NCBI GenBank assembly: GCA_021160205.1
Contig: JAGHCZ010000117.1
Location: 1 to 7,245 of the forward strand
Reading direction: 5' to 3'
DNA: 7,245 nucleotides
Origin: Nitrososphaerota archaeon
GTDB lineage: Archaea; Thermoproteota; Nitrososphaeria_A; Caldarchaeales; Wolframiiraptoraceae
Shown piece after piece: positions 1-5,665 of the stretch (positions are counted from its first letter, which is position 1; each line of letters begins with the position of its first letter). The position numbers were made by a program, and so were the translations under genes. The notes beneath the pieces were generated by a model, which was not told where the DNA came from, ran no database searches, and saw only the letters and a list, made by a program, of their open reading frames with translations.

Positions 1-665
1 AAGCCGTTTACGCTCGCATGCTTGATCACTGGAATTTCCTCTATGCTTGGGACGTCTTTAGGACCCATGAAAACGTATCTCGGAAGGGGTTCTCCGCTGT
101 AAACCTTCTCGACGAGGTCAGGCACTATCCGCTCACCCTCTCCATCCACAACGGTGTCGACACCCCACCGCTTCCATAGATCGAGCTTGTAGAGCCACTG
201 CCACGCCGCCGGCCCTCCGGCGATTATCTTTAAGCCGTTTTTCTTAGCTTTCTCCAGCTCGAGGCCATCCATGAACTTCATGAAGCTTTTAAGATTCACC
301 GGCTTTCTCTTCGTCACAACCCACCACTCGCTACTCGGAGGGCATAATGCGAAGTAGTCGTGATGGCTGAGCATGAGTATTTTCGCATCTTTTAGGTAGC
401 GATTTACGTGATCCGGGTCTATTATCGCCGCGTTATACCCTCTGTCTTGGAGAAGCGCCTCCAATTTCCTCATCGCATAGGGCGCCTGCCAGGGTCTCCC
501 AAGGGAATCCGTCTTCATCTTGGGGCACGCTATCCACATCCAGAGCTCTTCGGGCATCCCGATCGCCGGGCCGGTCGTCATAAACCCTATGAACTCTTTC
601 CCGTGGTGATTTGACATCATGGTTCGATCGGTGCTCAAAATTATGTCGAATTTCTCCTCAGCCAT
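1..665 (-). CDS. Radical SAM protein with N-terminal B12-binding-like domain (3' end outside window)
   Basis: Reading leftward from the ATG at 665-663, 221 intact codons run off the window edge. The N-terminal part has features I associate with archaeal cobalamin-domain radical SAM proteins: an opening region with KEFIGFMTTGPA (residues 23-34), APYAMRKLEALLQDRGYNA (61-79), then IIDPDHVNRYL (81-91), a strand-loop IIAGGPAAWQW (147-157), and DTVVDGEGE (170-178), which together suggest an alpha/beta B12-binding-like fold. The last residues, IPVIKHASVNG (211-221), are the kind of sequence that in these families comes just before the CxxxCxxC cluster, so the catalytic cysteines should lie just outside the window. 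That is inference, because no cluster is visible here. Translation is probably coupled to the upstream gene: the ATG overlaps that gene's stop (ATGGCTGA), and AGGTG lies 7 bases before it. Substrate unknown. Confidence 0.8.
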   Translation of the reverse strand, partial: MAEEKFDIILSTDRTMMSNHHGKEFIGFMTTGPAIGMPEELWMWIACPKMKTDSLGRPWQAPYAMRKLEALLQDRGYNAAIIDPDHVNRYLKDAKILMLSHHDYFALCPPSSEWWVVTKRKPVNLKSFMKFMDGLELEKAKKNGLKIIAGGPAAWQWLYKLDLWKRWGVDTVVDGEGERIVPDLVEKVYSGEPLPRYVFMGPKDVPSIEEIPVIKHASVNG

Positions 666-1011
666 TTCCTCCCACCTTCACTATTCTCAATTTTTCGCTA
701 TGAAGAGTTGAAGGCAAGGCGGCTATTTTGTTGACTACTATTAGAACGTCTTTCTCAGCTGTTTTGACATCTTCTTCAAGTCTTCCGAGCCCCCTGCTTT
801 CTATGACGACTGTAAGCCGAGTGTTTTCGAGAAAGACGCCTCTCAGCTCCCCTAAATAGGATAAATCATTGCGCTCTGTGAGGTAAAATCTGAGACGCAT
901 CCGCTTCTCGCCTTTTTTCAAGGCGTCGAAAAGGCTTTCCCTCAACTTTTTTACTCCATCTTCATCAAGGTCGCCGACAAACCACACTTCGTAGAATCTC
1001 TCATCTAGCAT
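658..1011 (-). CDS. Uncharacterised 117-residue alpha/beta protein, coupled to the radical SAM gene
   Basis: I do not recognise this protein. It is highly charged, with no signal peptide, membrane segment or cysteine pairs, so it is probably cytoplasmic. By eye the pattern is strand (FYEVWFVGDLD, residues 6-16), helix (GVKKLRESLFDALKKG, 19-34), strand (MRLRFYLT, 38-45), helix (YLGELRGVFLEN, 52-63), strand (LTVVIES, 66-72), helix (LGRLEEDVKTAEK, 75-87), strand (VLIVVNK, 89-95). This order resembles STAS-type domains, but that is only a hint. Its TGA lies inside the ATGGCTGA that starts the radical SAM gene, an 8-base overlap implying co-translation and a linked role. The ATG at 1011-1009 has no clear Shine-Dalgarno site, and the frame stays open upstream without an ATG nearby. 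That it is a real gene is supported by the overlap and by its position at the head of the unit. Confidence 0.72.
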   Translation of the reverse strand: MLDERFYEVWFVGDLDEDGVKKLRESLFDALKKGEKRMRLRFYLTERNDLSYLGELRGVFLENTRLTVVIESRGLGRLEEDVKTAEKDVLIVVNKIAALPSTLHSEKLRIVKVGGNG

Positions 1012-1058
1012 AGAGGTCCCTCTGAAGATTGTGCCTAGGTATTTTTGCTTTTTAATAC

Positions 1059-1067
1059 AAAATAAAG
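1059..1067 (-). promoter_or_regulatory. Candidate TATA box for the minus-strand two-gene unit
   Basis: Read on the minus strand this is CTTTATTTT, centred about 52 bases before the ATG at 1011. With usual archaeal spacing, transcription would begin near 1036, giving a leader of about 25 bases. A second A/T-rich candidate (TATTAAAAA on the minus strand, 1049-1057) would give a start near 1026. I cannot choose between them by eye. Confidence 0.35.
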
Positions 1068-1085
1068 TTAATTCTCTTTTTGAGG

Positions 1086-1101
1086 GAAAACTAATATATA
1101 A
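1086..1101 (+). promoter_or_regulatory. TATA box with BRE-like purines, lysX operon promoter
   Basis: The sequence GAAAACTAATATATAA has a purine-rich, BRE-like GAAAA at 1086-1090 followed by a strong TATA element, TAATATATAA (1092-1101). Usual archaeal spacing puts the transcription start around 1118-1125. That leaves a leader of about 30-45 bases before lysX, so the lysX message is probably not leaderless. The hexamer TGAGGG occurs on each side of the box, at 1081-1086 and 1111-1116, exactly 30 bases apart, and could be a regulator contact or chance. Confidence 0.6.
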
Positions 1102-1164
1102 AGGTAGGGTTGAGGGCGATGATAGGCAAAAAGTCGTGACGGAGATGGGATTCTGAGGATCGGC

Positions 1165-1998
1165 GTGATCTACGATCTCGTGAGATGGGAGGAGAAAGAT
1201 CTAATCAGGGCTGCGAAGGAGCTGGGACACGAGGTTGAGCTTATACAAGTGACGAAGACCCCGCTCTGGCTCACGAAGCCGAATAAATTCCGCGACTTAG
1301 ACTTCTCATTTCAGAGATGCGTCAGCTTTTATCGGGCGTTAGCGTCGACGATGGTCTTCGAGGAGCATGGAATACCGGTCGTAAACAGCTCTAGGGTAAT
1401 CTTGAGCTGCGAGGATAAGCTCTACACGACGGCGAAGCTCGCTAGGGAGGGAGTTCCGGTTCCCGAGACCGTGATAGCGTTTAGCAGGGAGGCGTGCATC
1501 GAGGCCGCGGAGAAGCTCGGATACCCGGTGGTCATCAAGCCTATCTATGGAAGCTGGGGCAGGATGATCGCTAGAGCGCTTAACCGCGAGAGCCTCGACG
1601 AGATTTTGGAATTTAGGGAGAACATGCAGAGCCCGCACTTCAAGATACATTATCTCCAAGAATACGTCGAGAAGCCCGGAAGAGACATAAGGGCGTACTA
1701 TATTTGGGGAGAAGCCCCAGCTGCGATTTACAGGATAAGCGAGAACTGGAAAACGAATACGGCCTTGGGAGGAAAAGCGGTTCCGGCGAAGCTCGGCGAA
1801 GAGCAGGTAGAGCTCGTTCGACGAGCTAGTGAAGTAATGGGCGGAGGAGTCCTAGGAGTGGATTTAATCGAGAAAGGGTCTGAAAGCCTAGTTCTGGAGA
1901 TAAATGGGATACCTCAATACAAGAACGTGGTCAGGGTCACGGGCTTCGACCTCTCCTCGCTGATAGTAGATAAAACAGTTAAGCAGTTCAAGAAGTGA
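1165..1998 (+). CDS. lysX: [LysW]-alpha-aminoadipate (or glutamate) ligase, LysX/ArgX family, ATP-grasp
   Basis: This cytoplasmic ATP-grasp ligase joins the C-terminal Glu of the carrier protein LysW to the amino group of alpha-aminoadipate (lysine route) or glutamate (arginine route). Visible motifs, numbered from the GTG at 1165: YDLVRWEEKDL near the N-terminus, VVNSS (72-76), ATP-binding lysine in VVIKP (122-126), YGSWGR (128-133), QEYVEKPGRDIR (165-176), the TNTALGG loop (197-203), and the metal-binding end LEINGIPQYKN (244-254). Total 277 residues, normal for the family. The start is uncertain: homologues carry a few residues before IYD, and the in-frame codons from 1153 (CTG AGG ATC GGC) supply them, with GGAG at 1141-1144 eight bases before that CTG. 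The GTG at 1165 has GAGG at 1155-1158. First gene of the lysX-lysJ-lysK run; lysJ follows after 41 bases. Lysine versus arginine specificity cannot be settled from the motifs I can judge. Confidence 0.93.
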   Translation: MIYDLVRWEEKDLIRAAKELGHEVELIQVTKTPLWLTKPNKFRDLDFSFQRCVSFYRALASTMVFEEHGIPVVNSSRVILSCEDKLYTTAKLAREGVPVPETVIAFSREACIEAAEKLGYPVVIKPIYGSWGRMIARALNRESLDEILEFRENMQSPHFKIHYLQEYVEKPGRDIRAYYIWGEAPAAIYRISENWKTNTALGGKAVPAKLGEEQVELVRRASEVMGGGVLGVDLIEKGSESLVLEINGIPQYKNVVRVTGFDLSSLIVDKTVKQFKK

Positions 1999-2037
1999 AC
2001 GGTTAATAGGGTCCACCTCATAAACACTTTGACCCCA

Positions 2038-2043
2038 AGGTGA
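2038..2043 (+). promoter_or_regulatory. Shine-Dalgarno site of lysJ
   Basis: AGGTGA is complementary to the archaeal 16S rRNA 3' end. The predicted GTG start at 2040 lies inside it and could not be served by it. The site fits GTG 2049 or, with an 8-base spacer as in lysK, TTG 2052. Confidence 0.5.
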
Positions 2044-3215
2044 ACGAGGTGTTGAAGCTCGCTAGATTCTATACCCCCAGGAATCTGAAGATAGTCAAGG
2101 GCGAAGGCCAATACGTTTGGGATGTAAATGGGAGAAAGTATCTGGACTGCCACGCAGGCCACGGATCGGCATTCCTAGGCCACAGAAACCCATGGGTCTT
2201 GGAAGAGCTAAAGAAGCAGCTTGAGAAAATCACGGTCGCCTCCCCCGTCTTCTACACGGAAACGATGGAAGAAGCGGCTAAAATGTTGGAGGCTGTTTTG
2301 CCGAGGCATCTCACATATTTCTACATGTTGAACGGCGGCAGCGAAGGAGTTGAATTGGCGTTAAAAGCAACCCGAAAAATAACCGGGAGAAAGAAGTTTC
2401 TTTCATTCATTAACGGATTTCATGGAAGAACCATGGGAGCCCTTTCGGTAACCTGGAATCCTAGATATAGAAAGGGTTATGACCCATTTCCATGGGAAGT
2501 GGAATTCGCTCCCTATAATGACGTAGAAGCCGTTGAGAAGATGATAGATGAAGATACGGCTGGAGTCATAGCTGAGCCCGTCCAAGGAGAAGGAGGATTG
2601 TCCGTAGCTTCGCCCGAGTTTCTTAAAGCGATAAGAGACTCATGCGACCGCGTTGGGGCTTTCATGATCTTAGATGAAGTTCAATCCGGATTTGGGAGAA
2701 CCGGAGTCCTCTGGGCTCATGAAAGAGCTGGAGTCAAGCCCGATATAATGATAGCTGGGAAAAGCCTCGGAGGAGGATTCCCTCTAAGCGTCGTTGCTTT
2801 TTCAGAGGAAATCGGGTCAAAACTCGGAACAGGAGACCACGGATCCACCTTCGGAGGAAACCCCCTGGCCTTGGCAGCTTTGAAAGGAGGCATCAGAGCT
2901 CTCTCAAGCGATAACGTCGTCGAAAAAGCCGCTGAAGCCGGAGCAGCTCTTAAACACGCGCTAGAGGAGATCGTAGAGGGAAACAGATTCATCGCGAGAG
3001 GAGTCCGTGGATTAGGTCTAATGATCGGAGTCGAGCTGAGAATCAGCCCGAAGAAAGCCATTCAACTGCTTCAAGAAAACGGCGTATTAGCTTTGAAGGC
3101 CGGATTAACTATAGTTAGGTTTCTCCCACCCTACATGATCACCAAAGAAGACGTTGAAAACCTGAAAAGAATGCTGGATAAAGTATTGAAGGAATTAAAG
3201 CCTAAGCCGGCATAA
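2040..3215 (+). CDS. lysJ: [LysW]-aminoadipate semialdehyde / ornithine aminotransferase, class III PLP
   Basis: This enzyme transfers an amino group, normally from glutamate, to the carrier-bound semialdehyde, giving LysW-lysine (or LysW-ornithine). It is a fold-type I, class III aminotransferase; numbering from GTG 2040: GEGQYVWDVNGRKYLD (21-36), phosphate-binding NGGSEG (98-103), cofactor-stacking FHGR (127-130), LDEVQSGFGRTG with the PLP-ring Asp212 (211-222), Schiff-base Lys241 in AGKSLGGGFP, HGSTFGGNPLA (267-277), and the C-terminal LKAGLTIVRFLPPY (352-365) containing the substrate-binding Arg. The 391 residues match family length. AGGTGA at 2038-2043 overlaps the GTG at 2040, so the real start may be the GTG at 2049 (spacing 5) or the TTG at 2052 (spacing 8), 3 or 4 codons later. 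It follows lysX by 41 bases with no clear promoter between, so the two are probably co-transcribed. Confidence 0.95.
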   Translation: MNEVLKLARFYTPRNLKIVKGEGQYVWDVNGRKYLDCHAGHGSAFLGHRNPWVLEELKKQLEKITVASPVFYTETMEEAAKMLEAVLPRHLTYFYMLNGGSEGVELALKATRKITGRKKFLSFINGFHGRTMGALSVTWNPRYRKGYDPFPWEVEFAPYNDVEAVEKMIDEDTAGVIAEPVQGEGGLSVASPEFLKAIRDSCDRVGAFMILDEVQSGFGRTGVLWAHERAGVKPDIMIAGKSLGGGFPLSVVAFSEEIGSKLGTGDHGSTFGGNPLALAALKGGIRALSSDNVVEKAAEAGAALKHALEEIVEGNRFIARGVRGLGLMIGVELRISPKKAIQLLQENGVLALKAGLTIVRFLPPYMITKEDVENLKRMLDKVLKELKPKPA

Positions 3216-3263
3216 CTTAATTAGTCGCAGGAAACAGAATCGATCTCAAAAAGAGAGAGGAAC

Positions 3264-3271
3264 GATTATAT
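3264..3271 (+). promoter_or_regulatory. Weak TATA-like element before lysK
   Basis: GATTATAT follows a purine-rich stretch (AAAAAGAGAGAGGAAC, 3248-3263) that could act as a BRE. Its centre is about 25 bases before the ATG at 3293, the spacing of a leaderless promoter. As lysK also has an excellent Shine-Dalgarno site, this may be an accessory internal promoter or chance. Confidence 0.25.
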
Positions 3272-3277
3272 GAGCTT

Positions 3278-3284
3278 GAGGTGA
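3278..3284 (+). promoter_or_regulatory. Shine-Dalgarno site of lysK, deciding the start
   Basis: GAGGTGA is a full-length match to the archaeal anti-Shine-Dalgarno and sits 8 bases before the ATG at 3293. A GTG in the same frame (3281) is part of this site, so it is unlikely to be the real start even though it gives a slightly longer reading frame. Confidence 0.65.
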
Positions 3285-3292
3285 AATTAAAA

Positions 3293-4345
3293 ATGGAATT
3301 GGAAGATCCTAATGAGGTCGCAAAGATTCTCCTAAAGCTTTTGGAAGTCTATACCCCTCCGGGAAGCGAGTTTAAGCTCCACAAAACGCTATTCGAAATC
3401 TCGGAAAAACTTGGGTTCGAGGAATCCTACGTAGACGAGGTCGGAAACTTCTTCGCCGCTCACGGAAAGGGGCCGACCATACTTCTCGCGAGCCATCTGG
3501 ATACGGTTCCAGGAAAACTCGACGTTTCCTTTGACGGCGAAATCGTTCGAGGCAGAGGCGCCGTGGACGCCAAAGGTCCTTTCCTCTCGTATCTCCTCGC
3601 GGGAAGCGCTGCTCGATCCATAAGCGGCGTCAGAATTCAGGTAGCGGGATTGGTTCGAGAGGAACTCGACGGCGTTGGAGCGAATCACTTGGTCGAGAAG
3701 AAGATTAAAGTTGACCACGTGTTGATCGGCGAACCTACGAACCTTGGAATAGCTATAGCATATAGGGGAAGCATTACGGTTAAGGCGTGCGCGAAGGCTA
3801 GGGGAGGCCACAGCTCAGCGCCCTATATAGGTGAATCAGCATTAGATAAGCTGTTAACCTTTCTGAGCGACGTCAAATCTAGATTTAACGGCTTGAGTTA
3901 CGACGAAGTAACCTCCGCGATAACGACTCTGAACGCGGGAGATTGGCCTGGAAGACTCCCGGAAAAAGCATGCGCCCACGTGAATCTTAGGTTCCCGAAA
4001 TCATATCAACTCAATTCTCTCATGAGCCAGCTAAGCGAAGTCGCCGAGAAAAATGATGTAAACCTCAAGATAATTGACTCAACTCCTCCCGTTGAAGTCG
4101 GATTAAATTCCAAGATCGTTAGAGCTTTGATTAGAAGCTGTCTTAGGAATGGATTGAAGCCGAGGCTCGTGAAGAAAACCGGAACCAGCGACATGAACAC
4201 CTTAGCAGAATTGACTAAGAGCATAGCCGCTTTCGGCCCAGGGAACTCGAGACTAGCGCACACGAGAAACGAGGAAATATCGATACAAGAAATAATTAAG
4301 GCGGCTAAGATAATTACTGCCGCGATTTCGGAGCTAAGTAAATAG
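3293..4345 (+). CDS. lysK: [LysW]-lysine/ornithine hydrolase, M20 metallopeptidase
   Basis: LysK hydrolyses the bond between the carrier's terminal Glu and the new lysine or ornithine, the last LysW-dependent step. It has the M20 carboxypeptidase fold with a lid domain; numbering from ATG 3293 (350 residues): first metal ligand His68 and Asp70 in ASHLDTVPG, bridging Asp92 in GRGAVDAKGP, catalytic and metal Glu123/Glu124 in VREELDG, Glu147 in IGEPTN, lid residues RGSITV and GGHSSAPYIGESALDKLL (171-188), GTSDMN (297-302) and final ligand His323 in AHTRNEE. All expected ligands are present, so it should be active. The ATG at 3293 is chosen over the GTG at 3281 because GAGGTGA (3278-3284) lies 8 bases upstream and includes that GTG. 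The gene starts 77 bases after lysJ, with a possible extra TATA-like TTATAT (3266-3271) between. Confidence 0.94.
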   Translation: MELEDPNEVAKILLKLLEVYTPPGSEFKLHKTLFEISEKLGFEESYVDEVGNFFAAHGKGPTILLASHLDTVPGKLDVSFDGEIVRGRGAVDAKGPFLSYLLAGSAARSISGVRIQVAGLVREELDGVGANHLVEKKIKVDHVLIGEPTNLGIAIAYRGSITVKACAKARGGHSSAPYIGESALDKLLTFLSDVKSRFNGLSYDEVTSAITTLNAGDWPGRLPEKACAHVNLRFPKSYQLNSLMSQLSEVAEKNDVNLKIIDSTPPVEVGLNSKIVRALIRSCLRNGLKPRLVKKTGTSDMNTLAELTKSIAAFGPGNSRLAHTRNEEISIQEIIKAAKIITAAISELSK

Positions 4346-4360
4346 AATTGCGATAGCCGT

Positions 4361-4386
4361 CTTATTTCTTTGTTTGAACATTTTTT
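4361..4386 (+). terminator. T-rich stretch likely ending the lysX-J-K transcript
   Basis: Just after the lysK stop the plus strand reads CTTATTTCTTTG, then TTTTTT at 4381-4386. Archaeal termination commonly needs only such T tracts. The stretch lies inside the 3' coding end of convergent argG, whose last codons are read from the other strand, so the lysK message probably overlaps argG by at least 25 bases. Confidence 0.4.
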
Positions 4387-5564
4387 GAGCCGGCGAGCCT
4401 TTGAAGCTTCATCTCCATGGTCCAAAGCTTTGAAAATGATGCGCCGTCCCGTTGATCAAACATGCTCTCCTTGGAGTATGTTATCAGCTCCTTTGAGTAA
4501 AGCGATTTCCTGCATCGCCTACCCAGAATTCTCATGGTCCCCTTATAGAACCTCACTCTGACTTCTCCGGTTAATCCCTGTTGAGACTTCTCGATGAACG
4601 CCTCTATGGCCTCTCTTAATTCGTCGTGCCAAAGCCCCGAATAAACTAGATCCGCCCAGCGGGAATCCGCTAGACTTTTGAACTCTAAGAATCGTTTTCC
4701 CAGCGCCATCTTTTCCAGATCGATGTGGGCTTTGATTAAGGTGAGAGCGGCTGGGGCCTCGTAGACTTCTCTGCTCTTTAACCCTATTACCCTATCCTCG
4801 ACGTGGTCTATGATCCCGAATCCATGCTTTCCAGCTATCGAGTTGATTTCGCCGATAAGCTCTTCCATGCTCATTTCTTCGCCGTCGATCGACTTTGGGC
4901 AGCCGTTCTCGAAACCTATGACTATCTCCCGCGGTTCATCCGGCCACCTCGATGGGTGGGAAACATACTTGAAAGCCTCCCACGGCGGCTCGATCCACGG
5001 ATCCTCAAGCTCAGCTGCTTCGATCGATCTTCCCCAGAGATTGTCATCTATGCTGAATCTGCTTTCCCGGAAATCTAAGGGGAGGCCGTGCTTCCTAGCG
5101 TATTCCATTTCTTGATCTCTACCCACATTCCACTCCCTTATCGGGGCAATTATCTTCACCTCGGGCAACAGCACGGAAAACGACCCATCCATCCTTATCT
5201 GATCATTCCCCTTGCCCGTGCATCCGTGCGCAACCGCATCGACTTTCTCGCTTAAAGCGACCTTTGCGACCTCCTCGGCTATGAGGGGCCTGGCCAGAGC
5301 TGTGGATAGCGGATATTCTCCCTCGTAGAGGCCGTTCGCCTTGATGCACTTCGGGATGAAATCTTCGGCGAATCGCTTTTTAGCGTCAACGAGAATGAAC
5401 TTGGAGGCTCCGGCGGCCATCGCCCGCTTCTCGATGAGCTTGAAATCCTCTTCCTGGCCAACGTCAACCGCCACCGCGATGACCTCGGCGTCGTATTTTT
5501 CTTGAAGCCACTTTATCGCAACCGTCGTATCGAGACCTCCGCTATAGGCTAGAGCCACCTTCAT
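4362..5564 (-). CDS. argG: Argininosuccinate synthase
   Basis: ArgG condenses citrulline and aspartate with ATP to argininosuccinate, the penultimate step of arginine synthesis, in the cytoplasm. The protein is 400 residues, the family's normal length. The N-terminal ATP-pyrophosphatase domain has the P-loop YSGGLDTT (7-14) and VDVGQEED (33-40); the substrate-binding region has YPLSTALARPLIA (84-96), AHGCTGKGNDQIR (112-124), REWNVGRDQEMEYA (143-156) and DDNLWGRSIE (173-182). The synthetase part contains YEAPAALTLIKAH (268-280) and YSGLW (308-312), and the C-terminal helix includes SKLWTMEMKLQRL (378-390). The ATG at 5564-5562 lacks a Shine-Dalgarno site but lies where a leaderless transcript would begin. 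It converges on lysK with 16 bases between stops, and argH is not adjacent here. Its presence beside lysX-J-K supports a role of the locus in arginine as well as lysine synthesis. Confidence 0.97.
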   Translation of the reverse strand: MKVALAYSGGLDTTVAIKWLQEKYDAEVIAVAVDVGQEEDFKLIEKRAMAAGASKFILVDAKKRFAEDFIPKCIKANGLYEGEYPLSTALARPLIAEEVAKVALSEKVDAVAHGCTGKGNDQIRMDGSFSVLLPEVKIIAPIREWNVGRDQEMEYARKHGLPLDFRESRFSIDDNLWGRSIEAAELEDPWIEPPWEAFKYVSHPSRWPDEPREIVIGFENGCPKSIDGEEMSMEELIGEINSIAGKHGFGIIDHVEDRVIGLKSREVYEAPAALTLIKAHIDLEKMALGKRFLEFKSLADSRWADLVYSGLWHDELREAIEAFIEKSQQGLTGEVRVRFYKGTMRILGRRCRKSLYSKELITYSKESMFDQRDGASFSKLWTMEMKLQRLAGSKNVQTKK

Positions 5565-5587
5565 CGCTGAGTAATGCTATCAACATC

Positions 5588-5595
5588 TAAATAAA
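5588..5595 (-). promoter_or_regulatory. TATA box of argG, leaderless arrangement
   Basis: Read on the minus strand the element is TTTATTTA, with its centre about 27 bases before the argG ATG at 5564. That is the normal distance from TATA box to transcription start in archaea, so the transcript should begin at or within a base or two of the ATG. The missing Shine-Dalgarno site before this ATG agrees with that. Confidence 0.55.
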
Positions 5596-5619
5596 CTATG
5601 AGTATTTTCGGGTTAATAA

Positions 5620-5665
5620 GCGAAAAATCTTAACTACATGAGGGTGTTTATCGAAGAAATTCAAC
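5620..5665 (-). terminator. Possible T-tract terminator of top6B
   Basis: After the top6B TAA (5668-5666) the minus strand carries TTTCTTCG and then an ATTTTTCG run (TTTTT at 5627-5623). This is a modest archaeal-type T tract lying before the argG TATA box. There is no clear hairpin. Readthrough into argG is possible. Confidence 0.28.

Noticed and set aside
408..614. 68-codon plus-strand frame opposite the radical SAM gene
   Set aside because: The minus strand here encodes a continuous protein with recognisable family features, and the plus product is Arg/Pro-rich low-information sequence.
1012..1152. A hidden lysW carrier gene between the divergent units
   Set aside because: LysW is a zinc-ribbon protein of about 55 residues with CxxC pairs and a Glu-rich end. 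The gap is too short and interrupted by stops, and no CxxC pair is encoded.
3216..3292. A small gene or RNA between lysJ and lysK
   Set aside because: Only a 4-residue frame and a weak TATA-like element are present, with no convincing hairpin; an ordinary intergenic spacer is the simpler reading.
4370..4561. Open frame on the plus strand inside argG, with further ones at 4803-5115
   Set aside because: These lie opposite well-conserved argG codons, have no family resemblance and no plausible ribosome-binding context; they are frame shadows of argG.
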